This document shows, piece by piece, positions 16,063 through 24,090 of a DNA stretch of 64,000 bases (its first letter is position 1; the number at the start of each line of letters is the position of its first letter). Both the position numbers and the translations under genes were made by a program. This DNA comes from Pontibacter vulgaris (GTDB taxonomy: Bacteria; Bacteroidota; Bacteroidia; Cytophagales; Hymenobacteraceae). The notes under the pieces are model-generated. The model was not told the origin of the DNA. It saw only the letters and a list, made by a program, of their open reading frames with translations, and did no database searches. The DNA is taken from the NCBI RefSeq assembly GCF_022758145.1, contig NZ_JAJVDH010000002.1, positions 124,001-188,000 of the forward strand, written 5' to 3'.

Positions 16063-17061
16063 ATGAGACAAGTTACGCTTATTCCCGGCGACGGGATAGG
16101 ACCGGAAATTACCGAGGCTGTAAAAGCCATCTTCAGTGCAGCCAATGTACCTGTTACCTGGGAAGAGGAAAATGCCGGACAAACTACTTTCGATTCTATC
16201 GGGGAGTTAATTCCATCTACCCTGATCGCATCGCTGAACAAAAATAAAGTGGCGCTTAAAGGCCCAATCACAACTCCGGTTGGCAAAGGCTTTAAAAGTA
16301 TAAATGTGCAGCTGCGCCAGATGTTTGACTTATACTCAAATGTGCGTCCTGCGAAAACCACAGCCGGTTTAAAAACCAAGTTCGATAATGTAAACCTGGT
16401 GCTGTTCCGCGAGAACACAGAAGGTTTATACTCTGGCCTGGAAATGTTTGACGAGCGCCTGCAGATCTCTGATTCTGTTGCCCGCCTGACGCGTGTAGGT
16501 TGCCAGAAAATTGTGCGTGCTGCATTTGAGTATGCCAGCAAGCATGGTTGCAAAAAAGTAACTGCAGTTCATAAAGCTAACATCCTGAAAAGCGCGGGCG
16601 CATTGTTCCTGGATGAGTTTCAGAAAGCTGCAAAAGAGTACCCGCACATTCAGGCTGATGACAAGATCATCGACAATATGTGCATGCAGCTGGTGGTAAA
16701 ACCAGAGCAGTTTGATGTACTGGTAACTACTAACCTGTTTGGCGATATCCTGTCAGACCTTTGTGCCGGTCTTGTAGGCGGACTTGGTGTAGTGGCTGGA
16801 GCCAACATTGGTAAAGAAATGGCTATTTTTGAAGCCGTGCACGGTTCTGCCCCTGATATTGCAGGTAAAGGCATCGCCAACCCGACTGCTATGTTGCGTT
16901 CAGCTATCATGATGCTGCACCATATAGATATGAAGGACGAGGCTTACAGAATTGAAGCGGCACTGGAAGCTACGCTGGCACGCCAGGAAGAATGTACTGG
17001 CGACTTAGGCGGTAAAGCCGGCACCATGGAGTTTGCTCAAAATATTATAGCGAAACTATAG
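16063..17061 (+). CDS. NAD-dependent isocitrate dehydrogenase (isocitrate/isopropylmalate dehydrogenase family)
   Basis: A 332-residue decarboxylating beta-hydroxyacid dehydrogenase. MRQVTLIPGDGIGPEI opens the family fold, FRENTEGLYSG is the substrate phosphorylation-loop region typical of isocitrate enzymes, and VTTNLFGDILSDLCAGLVGGLG carries the metal-binding Asp residues. The cofactor loop EAVHGSAPDIAGKGIANPTA is of the NAD-type IDH3 kind. It lacks the Lys/Tyr pair used for NADP in E. coli Icd. The likely reaction is isocitrate to 2-oxoglutarate plus CO2 in the TCA cycle. Isopropylmalate dehydrogenase is less likely because no leu genes are near. Confidence 0.85.
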   Translation: MRQVTLIPGDGIGPEITEAVKAIFSAANVPVTWEEENAGQTTFDSIGELIPSTLIASLNKNKVALKGPITTPVGKGFKSINVQLRQMFDLYSNVRPAKTTAGLKTKFDNVNLVLFRENTEGLYSGLEMFDERLQISDSVARLTRVGCQKIVRAAFEYASKHGCKKVTAVHKANILKSAGALFLDEFQKAAKEYPHIQADDKIIDNMCMQLVVKPEQFDVLVTTNLFGDILSDLCAGLVGGLGVVAGANIGKEMAIFEAVHGSAPDIAGKGIANPTAMLRSAIMMLHHIDMKDEAYRIEAALEATLARQEECTGDLGGKAGTMEFAQNIIAKL

Positions 17062-17088
17062 TTTTAATTGTTTAAATTGTTCTTGATT

Positions 17089-17634
17089 ATGAAAAAGAAC
17101 CTATTTTTCTCGGTTGCACTAGGCGTGGCACTTATGACTGCCAGCTGCGACCAAGCCAACACAACTGAAAATACAACTACTGATGCAACAGCTGCTACAA
17201 CTACTGAGCAGCCACAGGCAGTAGCAGTTGATAACCCAAATATTGCTGCTTCTGAACCGGTAGTTGCTTCTGAAAATGCTCCTGCTTTCACGTTCAAAGA
17301 AACAGAGTATGATTTCGGTACTATAAAGCAAGGCGAGATTGTAGAACATGTTTTTGAGTTTACCAACAGTGGTAAGTCGCCGCTTATTATCGAAAGCGCA
17401 TCTGCTTCTTGTGGTTGTACTGCGCCAGAATGGACAAGTGAGCCAGTAGCTCCGGGTGCTTCAGGTAAGATCAAAGTTGTTTTCAACAGCACAGGCAAAG
17501 GAGGTCAGCAAGCGCCTACAGTTACCATTCGTGCTAACACAGAGCCTAACCTGACTAAAGTATCGATGAAAGGTAACGTGCAGGCAAGTACTATGCCTAC
17601 TGCAGGTGCAGAAGGACCAGTTAAATTAAACTAA
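17089..17634 (+). CDS. DUF1573 lipoprotein
   Basis: A 181-residue lipoprotein: lipobox LMTASC with Cys20, then a Thr/Ala-rich disordered linker to about residue 60. A single DUF1573 immunoglobulin-like domain follows (FKETEYDFGTIKQGEIVEHVFEF, SASCGCTAPEW, then VVFNSTGKGG). DUF1573 is abundant in Bacteroidota envelopes and its role is unknown. The frame is open from a TTG at 17068, but ATG 17089 begins the signal peptide. It sits 27 bases after idh and 30 bases before yajC, so it is likely cotranscribed with export machinery. Confidence 0.9.
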   Translation: MKKNLFFSVALGVALMTASCDQANTTENTTTDATAATTTEQPQAVAVDNPNIAASEPVVASENAPAFTFKETEYDFGTIKQGEIVEHVFEFTNSGKSPLIIESASASCGCTAPEWTSEPVAPGASGKIKVVFNSTGKGGQQAPTVTIRANTEPNLTKVSMKGNVQASTMPTAGAEGPVKLN

Positions 17635-17664
17635 GCAAAACCTCTGCAAAGAGAATAGGATAAC

Positions 17665-17967
17665 ATGCAAACAATATTTCTGCAAGCCACTACGGATGGA
17701 GGTATGCTGCCACAGCTCCTCATGTTCGGTGCCATTATACTTGTTTTTTATTTTTTCATGATCAGGCCGCAGCAAAAGAAAGCGCGCGATCAGAAGAAGT
17801 TTCGTGATGAGCTAACCAAAGGAATGAACGTTGTAACCATTGGAGGTCTGCACGGGAAACTGGTAAGTATAGAAGACGATACTGTTACCATTGAAGTGGA
17901 TAAAGGCGTTCGCCTGACATTCGATAAATCAGCCATATCGGTAGAAGCCACCGCAAGGGTGAAATAA
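17665..17967 (+). CDS. yajC: Preprotein translocase accessory subunit YajC
   Basis: A 100-residue YajC: one membrane helix (about residues 15-34, MLPQLLMFGAIILVFYFFMI) followed directly by RPQQKKARDQKKF. The C-terminal beta domain holds GMNVVTIGGLHGKLVSIEDDTVTIEVDKGVRL. YajC associates with SecDF and SecYEG in the inner membrane. It is in the nusB-coaE operon, 12 bases before the ybbR-like gene, a common Bacteroidota order. Confidence 0.95.
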   Translation: MQTIFLQATTDGGMLPQLLMFGAIILVFYFFMIRPQQKKARDQKKFRDELTKGMNVVTIGGLHGKLVSIEDDTVTIEVDKGVRLTFDKSAISVEATARVK

Positions 17968-17979
17968 AAAACGGTACCA

Positions 17980-18957
17980 TTGCCATTTGAGAAAGCAAGA
18001 AATATAGTTTTATGGTTTGCGAGGCCATTCAGGCCACAAACAAAGCAATACTGGCGAGTAGTATTGCTTTGTTTTGTGGCTGCCTCTACCTTCTGGCTAC
18101 TTAATGCGCTTAATAAAAGCTACTCCACTCAAACTACCTACCCGGTAGCTTTTATCTATAATGATCAGAAACTGGTTGCCACCCAAGCCTTACCGGAGGA
18201 GGTTACTATAAATGTTACAGGTAAAGGCTGGAAACTGCTGCGTAAATCGCTGAGGCTGGAAGTAAAGCCGGCCGAGATCTTTATCCGTAATCTTCCAAGA
18301 AATAATTACCTGCTGGGTTCAGCCCTTCGGCCAGCCCTGGTAAATGCCATGGATGGCTTGCAGCTGAACTTTGTAATTACAGATACCCTTCATTTTCGGT
18401 TCGAGGAAAAACTAACACGTCGCATTCCGCTTAAGCTGGATCCAAAGCAGAAAATAGCGGATTCTAATTTTGCTGTTGTAGGGCAAGTAAATATCACGCC
18501 TAAATTTATCACGTTTACCGGTCCATCTTCCAAAATAGATAGTATTCCTTCGCCATACTTGTTACGGCTGCCTGAAACCGGCCTGAAAGCGCCTGCTGAG
18601 ATAGAAGTGCCAATCGCTCTTAAAAATGCCCTGCTTACTTCGGATATTGAAGAAGCTATAGTAAAAGTAAATGTGAAAGAGCTGGTGCAGGAAGAGAAGC
18701 AACTGGTTGCTGAACTTATAAATGCTCCACAAGGGAAAAAGATCGTGCTATTGCCACCTCATGTACTGGTGCGTTACCAATTTCTGAACGATTCGGTAAC
18801 TACGCTTAACCGCGAAGGTTTTAAAGTTATCCTGGATTTTTCAAAGTATAGCCAGCAAGACTCTACGCTGGTACCTGAACTGGTGCAAAAGCCTGCAGGT
18901 GCGCGTAACATTAAGCTTTCTCCTGTACGCGTGAGGGTGCTGACCGAATCAAACTAA
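17980..18957 (+). CDS. YbbR-like domain protein
   Basis: A 325-residue membrane-anchored protein with a transmembrane helix near residues 24-42 (VVLLCFVAASTFWLLNALNKS). It is followed by YbbR-like beta domains containing LPEEVTINVTGKGWKLLR and, in a second repeat, KFITFTGPSSKIDSIPS. In Firmicutes YbbR (CdaR) regulates the diadenylate cyclase CdaA; no cdaA is visible here, so that role is not implied. The start is TTG 17980; no ATG occurs before the membrane helix. It lies between yajC and coaE. Confidence 0.82.
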   Translation: MPFEKARNIVLWFARPFRPQTKQYWRVVLLCFVAASTFWLLNALNKSYSTQTTYPVAFIYNDQKLVATQALPEEVTINVTGKGWKLLRKSLRLEVKPAEIFIRNLPRNNYLLGSALRPALVNAMDGLQLNFVITDTLHFRFEEKLTRRIPLKLDPKQKIADSNFAVVGQVNITPKFITFTGPSSKIDSIPSPYLLRLPETGLKAPAEIEVPIALKNALLTSDIEEAIVKVNVKELVQEEKQLVAELINAPQGKKIVLLPPHVLVRYQFLNDSVTTLNREGFKVILDFSKYSQQDSTLVPELVQKPAGARNIKLSPVRVRVLTESN

Positions 18958-18961
18958 CTAC

Positions 18962-19558
18962 ATGCTAAAGATTGGTATAACCGGGGGCATAGGCGTTGGC
19001 AAAAGTATTGTTTGCCGCCTGTTCGAGCTGCTGGGTATTCCTGTTTACGATTCTGATGCACGCGCAAAATGGGTGATGCAACATGATGTAGCATTAAAGC
19101 AGGAGCTGCAGGATGCTTTCGGAGAAGAAGCGTATACTTTGGCAGGTGAACTTAACAGGCCATACCTGGCAAGTATAGTTTTTAATAACCCCGACCGCTT
19201 AGCAAAATTAAATGCATTGGTGCACCCGCATGTTGGCGCTGATTTCAGTAACTGGGCAAAGGCAAATGCAAAAGCGCCTTATGTATTGAAAGAAGCAGCG
19301 CTAATGTTTGAATCGGAGGCATGGCGCCAGATGGATAAGATAATAACCGTAAGCGCTCCGCTTAATGTGCGTATTAAGCGCCTGAAACAACGTGACCCCC
19401 ATCGCACCGAAGCAGAAATTTTAGCTATTATCGGCAAGCAGTTGCCGGAAGAAGAAAAAATGGCTCGCGCCAACTATATCATCCACAACGACGATAAGCA
19501 ACTCCTCATCCCTCAGGTGCTGCAACTGCACCAGCAATTCCTTTCTCTGTTAAAGTAA
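18962..19558 (+). CDS. coaE: Dephospho-CoA kinase CoaE
   Basis: A 198-residue P-loop kinase for the last step of coenzyme A synthesis. The Walker A motif GGIGVGKS (8-15), the DSDARAKWVM block, and the lid region RIKRLKQRDPHRTEAEILAIIGKQLPEEEK are all diagnostic. IIHND near the end is the family C-terminal motif. It begins 4 bases after the ybbR-like stop and is the last gene of the operon. Confidence 0.96.
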   Translation: MLKIGITGGIGVGKSIVCRLFELLGIPVYDSDARAKWVMQHDVALKQELQDAFGEEAYTLAGELNRPYLASIVFNNPDRLAKLNALVHPHVGADFSNWAKANAKAPYVLKEAALMFESEAWRQMDKIITVSAPLNVRIKRLKQRDPHRTEAEILAIIGKQLPEEEKMARANYIIHNDDKQLLIPQVLQLHQQFLSLLK

Positions 19559-19587
19559 TTTATACTTTAGGTTAAGCTGCATTAATA

Positions 19588-19612
19588 GCAAGTATACATC
19601 GCTTATACTTGC
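19588..19612. repeat. Inverted pair of the AAGTATA heptamer after coaE
   Basis: GCAAGTATA (19588-19596) and TATACTTGC (19604-19612) form perfect 9-base arms around a 7-base spacer. Further copies flank it at about 19560 and 19633. It could act as a weak transcript end, but no T tract follows. Confidence 0.55.
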
Positions 19613-19712
19613 AGCAGAAGTATGTGCATTTTAAGTATAATGGCAGTTAATTAACTCTACATTAAAAAGATAGAGGCAGGGTAGGAGAGGTGTCTTGAAA
19701 AAGTATGGACAT

Positions 19713-19743
19713 AAAAAAAGGACAACTTTTACGTTGTCCTTTT
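19713..19743 (-). terminator. Terminator of the tRNA-Val transcript
   Basis: On the minus strand AAAAGGACAAC pairs with GTTGTCCTTTT, followed by a T run, starting immediately downstream of the tRNA 3' end. Confidence 0.85.
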
Positions 19744-19744
19744 G

Positions 19745-19819
19745 TGGGGCGTACTGGATTCGAACCAGTGACCCCCTGCTTGTAAGGCAGGTGCTCTGAA
19801 CCAGCTGAGCTAACACCCC
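19745..19819 (-). tRNA. tRNA-Val (anticodon TAC)
   Basis: The minus strand folds as a full cloverleaf. The acceptor stem is GGGGTGT with ACGCCCC and discriminator A. The D arm is GCTC...GAGC, the anticodon stem is CCTGC/GCAGG with loop CTTACAA (anticodon TAC), and the T arm is ACTGG-TTCGAAT-CCAGT. CCA is not encoded, which is usual in this phylum. It is a lone tRNA with its own promoter and terminator. Confidence 0.95.
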
Positions 19820-19860
19820 GTTTTTTCGTTTCGTTGACCTTTTGTCCCCGTTTGATGATG

Positions 19861-19892
19861 CAAATATGGGGCATATTTTTTTAACTGCAAAA
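19861..19892 (-). promoter_or_regulatory. Probable promoter of tRNA-Val
   Basis: On the minus strand TTTTG (19892-19888) is followed after 19 nt by CATATTTG (19868-19861), one mismatch from TAnnTTTG. The predicted start is about 35 nt before the tRNA. Confidence 0.45.
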
Positions 19893-20006
19893 CATTTGAA
19901 AAAAAAATTAAAAATATTTTTTGTGCCGGTGCTGCCTATTGCTCACCTCTTATTACTGCAGTACCTTTAGGTTTTGTAAGGTGCTAAAAATCTGAACTTT
20001 CCCTCT

Positions 20007-22517
20007 GTGCGAAAAAGAGCTGTTAAAAAAGTGCTATTTTATACTGTTGCTGTAGCCATAGCTATAATGGGTATGGCTATGGGTTTAGTGTATGTATATC
20101 AGGATAAAATAATTTCGCTTTTTGTAGCAGAAGCTAACAAGCACATCAAAACCAAAGTGGAAGTGGAGAAGATTTCGCTTTCGCTATTCGATAAATTTCC
20201 GCAGGTGGCGGTAACGCTTGATAAAGTAAAGATACTGGAAGGGGTGCCGGAAAGTGAAGCCACACTAGGCAAGGCAGCAAAACTGTACTTTACATTTAGT
20301 GCTTGGGATGCATTGCTTGGTAAGTATAGTATAAAGGAGCTCCACATGGAGCAGGGTGAAATACATGTAAAAGTGCTGGAAGATGGGCAGGTGAACTATG
20401 AGATATTTGCCGCAGATACTACTGCATCTAATAAAGATTTTTCTTTTGACCTGGAGAAGATAAACCTGAAGGATGTGCTAGTGCAGTACAGCGACCTGCA
20501 GCAAGACCAGACCTACACCGCCAATGCGCACCAGATGGAGGCTGCCTTAGCTATAACAACACAAACTATAGATGTAGAGGCAAAAGGCAAAGCCACCGTT
20601 AAAAGCCTTAAAATAGCCCAAGGCGAATACTTTAAAGAGAAAGCAGTAGATATAGCCACTATCTTAAGTATAAACCGGCAGCTTAAAACTATAAAACTAC
20701 AGCCATCGGAGGTAGCTGTTGAAAAAGCAGTTTATGAGGTATCCGGCGATATTGCGTATGGAGGCACAACGGAGCTTGATCTGAAGCTGAACGGTAAGAA
20801 CACAAGTATACAGTCTATGCTGTCGTTATTGCCGCAAAGTATAACCCGCGAATTCCAGCAGTACCGCAGCGATGGCGATATCTACTTTAACGGACGTGTA
20901 AAAGGAAAAGCATCCGGCAAGTATAACCCGCTGGTGACATTTGATTTTGGATGCCGCAACGCTTCATTTTATCACCCTGATGCCAAAGAAAAAATAGAGA
21001 AGTTAAGCTTTACAGGCAGCTTTACAAATGGCGCCAATCGTAACTCCAGCACATCAGAACTTAAACTAAAAGGCCTGAAGGGGGTGTTAAAAGGCCGCCC
21101 ATTCAGGGGCAACCTCACATACCGTAATTTCAATAACCCCTATCTTGCATTTGATGCCACCGGTATGATAGATGTGGGATATGTGCTGGGTTTACTGAAG
21201 GTGGAGGAGATAAAAGCCGGAAGTGGCCTGGCTGATGTGCATGTTGCATTTGCCGGAAATCTGAAAGAGTTTGAAGCGCGGCCTGGCAATAGTACTCTCA
21301 GTACTTCTGGCGATATTACGCTGCATAATGTGTCGCTTTCGTTAAAAAAGCTGCCATTGCCTGTTACCGGGTTGGGCGGCAATTTCATGTTCAAGAAAAA
21401 TGATGTTGCTATTTCAGATTTCAGGGGAAAACTTGGCGAGTCTGACTTTGTGCTGAACGGCATGTTCCGGAATGTAATGGCCTGGTTGCTGCTCGATAAT
21501 CAACGATTGTTAGTAGAGGCAGATTTTAAGAGTAACTACCTTAACTTCGACCAGCTTTTAAACGAAAAACTAAACACACCTGCCGGCGAACGCGAAGGCA
21601 ACAGCAGTGCAGATTACAAATTCATCATTTCGCCGGATATTGCCTTTAATTTAAGTGCCGATATAAACAGGATGACGTTCCGGCGGTTTCATGCCAAGAA
21701 TATAACTGGCGAGGTAAAGCTTCGGAACCAGGTGGTGTCGTCGCCGGATATTTCGTTTAATGCCATAGGTGGCAACTTTGCTGTGCGAGGTAGCCTGGAT
21801 GCCCGCCAACGCGAGCATATAAAGGTAAGCACTGCTTCCAGGCTAAATAACATGAGCGTAGACAGTCTGTTTTATGTGTTCGAAAACTTTAAGCAGGATT
21901 TTATAGTTAACCGCCAGCTGCGTGGCAACCTGACCGCCAACATCATTTCCGAGTTATACTTTGATAGCCAGCTTAACCCTAAAACAGATTTGCTGCAGGC
22001 AGAAATAGCCGCTACAGTGCGCAATGGCCAGCTTATTAACTTTGCCCCAATGCAAAAGATGTCTGCTTTTGTGCGGCGCTCTGAGCTTGCCAATATGCGG
22101 TTTGCCGAGCTTCAGAATAATTTCTGGATTCAGCAGCGTACGATATACATACCAGAAATGGATATCCGATCCAGTCTGTCTGCTTTGCCGGTTATATCGG
22201 TGTCAGGCATGCATACTTTCGACCAGGATATGGATTATAAAATTAAGCTGCCTCTGTTTAGAAGCCGCCGCCCTGATAAAGATGCAGCATTTGGTGTGGT
22301 TGCCGAAGATACAGATACTGGCAGCATGTTGTACCTGACGCTAAAGGGTAAAGAAAATAACTTCAAAATAGCCTACGACAGAGAGCGTGTGCGCGAAAAA
22401 ATTCAGACCGAGCTGCAACAGGAAGGCAATGAATTACGCGACTTACTTCGAGGTAAAAAGCCGGTGCAGAAAGAGAAAAAAGTAGAGCCGCAGCACGGTG
22501 AATATTTCGATTTTTAA
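20007..22517 (+). CDS. AsmA-like family protein
   Basis: An 836-residue membrane-anchored protein. One N-terminal helix (about residues 9-33) is followed by the AsmA start block (IKTKVEVEKISLSLFDKFPQVAVTL). Long beta-rich repeats come next, and an AsmA C-terminal region contains FAPMQKMSAFVRRSELANMRF and SVSGMHTFDQDMDY. AsmA-like proteins form bridge-like lipid-transfer structures between inner and outer membrane; that role here is inferred from the family. The start is GTG 20007, since the helix follows at once and no ATG lies upstream. Stand-alone gene, convergent with mscS. Confidence 0.85.
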   Translation: MRKRAVKKVLFYTVAVAIAIMGMAMGLVYVYQDKIISLFVAEANKHIKTKVEVEKISLSLFDKFPQVAVTLDKVKILEGVPESEATLGKAAKLYFTFSAWDALLGKYSIKELHMEQGEIHVKVLEDGQVNYEIFAADTTASNKDFSFDLEKINLKDVLVQYSDLQQDQTYTANAHQMEAALAITTQTIDVEAKGKATVKSLKIAQGEYFKEKAVDIATILSINRQLKTIKLQPSEVAVEKAVYEVSGDIAYGGTTELDLKLNGKNTSIQSMLSLLPQSITREFQQYRSDGDIYFNGRVKGKASGKYNPLVTFDFGCRNASFYHPDAKEKIEKLSFTGSFTNGANRNSSTSELKLKGLKGVLKGRPFRGNLTYRNFNNPYLAFDATGMIDVGYVLGLLKVEEIKAGSGLADVHVAFAGNLKEFEARPGNSTLSTSGDITLHNVSLSLKKLPLPVTGLGGNFMFKKNDVAISDFRGKLGESDFVLNGMFRNVMAWLLLDNQRLLVEADFKSNYLNFDQLLNEKLNTPAGEREGNSSADYKFIISPDIAFNLSADINRMTFRRFHAKNITGEVKLRNQVVSSPDISFNAIGGNFAVRGSLDARQREHIKVSTASRLNNMSVDSLFYVFENFKQDFIVNRQLRGNLTANIISELYFDSQLNPKTDLLQAEIAATVRNGQLINFAPMQKMSAFVRRSELANMRFAELQNNFWIQQRTIYIPEMDIRSSLSALPVISVSGMHTFDQDMDYKIKLPLFRSRRPDKDAAFGVVAEDTDTGSMLYLTLKGKENNFKIAYDRERVREKIQTELQQEGNELRDLLRGKKPVQKEKKVEPQHGEYFDF

Positions 22518-22883
22518 CCACCGCTATAACACCAGACAGGCTACAATAAATTATTAAAACGCTTTGTGTATTAGTTAAATTGCACGCCTTTTAGCCAGTA
22601 TACTTACTGGGTAAAAGCATGTAGTATTGTAAAAGTTATATTTTTGCTGCGCCCTGTGTTATAGTTTGCTTGCTTCTCAAAAAATATATTATAATAGAAA
22701 AATTATGTTTTAAGTATAACAATATGCGCCTATTGCCGTTAAAGAAAGCAAAATTACAAATACCTGTTTTAGATTGCTAAGGCATAAAATAAGGTTCTGT
22801 TTTGGAAAGACTTGATTTGGTTATAAATAATAGGTTAGGTTAATTTAAATTAGTAGTAAGGATATACTTAAAATATAAGGGTG
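22518..22883. other. AT-rich gene-free stretch before the convergent terminator
   Basis: About 365 bases with no supported gene. It is AT-rich and holds several copies of TATACTT/AAGTATA (for example near 22598, 22715 and 22863). It ends in the terminator at 22884. No promoter would be expected between convergent genes, and none is seen. Confidence 0.5.
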
Positions 22884-22914
22884 AAAAAAAAGCCGGAGTT
22901 TCTCCGGCTTTTTT
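22884..22914. terminator. Bidirectional terminator between asmA-like and mscS genes
   Basis: AAAAAAAGCCGGAG pairs with CTCCGGCTTTTTT, with A and T runs on both sides, serving both convergent genes. Confidence 0.88.
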
Positions 22915-22922
22915 ATTTATGG

Positions 22923-24083
22923 TTATTCTAAATCTGTAGCTGCTGTATAGTTTATACTTTGCATGGGTTGTGGCTGCCTCTCTTGTTGCTGCTGGAAGTA
23001 TAATGTTTGAGTAGGGAAGGCAAATTCTGCTCCATGCCGCTCTACAATTTCTACGACCTTATAAGCTACCTCTTCTTTAATATCTATATACTCGTTCCAG
23101 TCCATAGACTCCACAAAGTACAGCACCATGATGTTCTTGGAGCTGGCTCCAAGCGTCTGGAACCGCACGCGGCCATCCTGGTTGGTGTTGGGGTGATTAT
23201 CTATAAACTGCTGCAGCTCGGTACTGATCGCTTTCATCTGCGCTGAAGTGGTAGTATAGGTCAGGGTAATATCAAAACCTACTCTCCTGAAGGTGCGCAA
23301 TGTCAGGTTGTTCAGCGGCTTATCGATCATGTGCTTGTTTGGCACAGTTACAAAGGTCTTTTCCAGTGTTCTGATGCGTGTGCTCCGGAAGCCAATTTTC
23401 TCGATGGTACCGGTAATGCCGCCAACCTCAACCAGGTCGCCAACTACAAACGGGTGATCGAGGAAAATAGTAAAAGATGCAAGCAGGTTTTCAAGGCTTT
23501 CTTTTGCTGCAAAGGCAATTGCCAGACCACCTACTCCCAAACCAGCTACCAGGCCGGCCACATTCACTCCAAAAACCGAGCCCAGCATCACCATAAAAGC
23601 CAGTATCCAAACTATAACTTTGGTAAAATCCTTAAAAAAAGGTACCAACTGGTCGTCGAGTTTAGAAGCGGTTTTTTCGGCGCGATGGCTGAAAATGAGC
23701 CCGATAAAATCAACAAAGCGTGTAATAACCCAGGTAATAGCAACTATAACAAATACCTGGTAAGTGCGCAGCATAAACACCTTAAAAAACGGGTCCCCTT
23801 TTCGGGTAACAGACGGATCTAAAGGATAATCGAGCACATTAAAGGCAAAGAACAGAAATATCAGGAACAGCACCATCTCGAGCGGCTGCAATAACAGGCG
23901 CTTAAAATTTGCCTGGTTATCTTTATCAGAAAACCTCCTTACCATCTTAAACATTACCCCGGTAAGAATTTTGGAGAGCAATGTTTTAAAGATGAAGCCA
24001 AACAGCAGTATGCCCACTGATAGCAGGTAATCGGAAACTGTGTTGCCTAAAAAAGTATAAGAAAGTACTTCCCTGATATCCAT
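22923..24083 (-). CDS. Small-conductance mechanosensitive channel (MscS family)
   Basis: A 386-residue MscS-type channel that releases solutes on osmotic downshock. Several N-terminal helices (about residues 18-150) precede the pore helix, which has the Gly/Ala pattern VNVAGLVAGLGVGGLAIAFAAKESLENLLAS. The beta domain follows (DHPFVVGDLVEVGGITGTIEKIGFRSTRIRTLEKTFVTVPN pattern) and then the alpha/beta end. It is longer than E. coli MscS because of extra N-terminal helices. It starts 7 bases after the upstream dehydrogenase gene ends, so the two form an operon. Confidence 0.92.
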   Translation of the reverse strand: MDIREVLSYTFLGNTVSDYLLSVGILLFGFIFKTLLSKILTGVMFKMVRRFSDKDNQANFKRLLLQPLEMVLFLIFLFFAFNVLDYPLDPSVTRKGDPFFKVFMLRTYQVFVIVAITWVITRFVDFIGLIFSHRAEKTASKLDDQLVPFFKDFTKVIVWILAFMVMLGSVFGVNVAGLVAGLGVGGLAIAFAAKESLENLLASFTIFLDHPFVVGDLVEVGGITGTIEKIGFRSTRIRTLEKTFVTVPNKHMIDKPLNNLTLRTFRRVGFDITLTYTTTSAQMKAISTELQQFIDNHPNTNQDGRVRFQTLGASSKNIMVLYFVESMDWNEYIDIKEEVAYKVVEIVERHGAEFAFPTQTLYFQQQQERQPQPMQSINYTAATDLE

Positions 24084-24090
24084 AGCGAAA

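Noticed and set aside
19662-19874. Two minus-strand frames of about 60-70 codons near 19.7 kb.
   Set aside because: They cover the tRNA-Val gene and its terminator, a frequent source of false gene calls.
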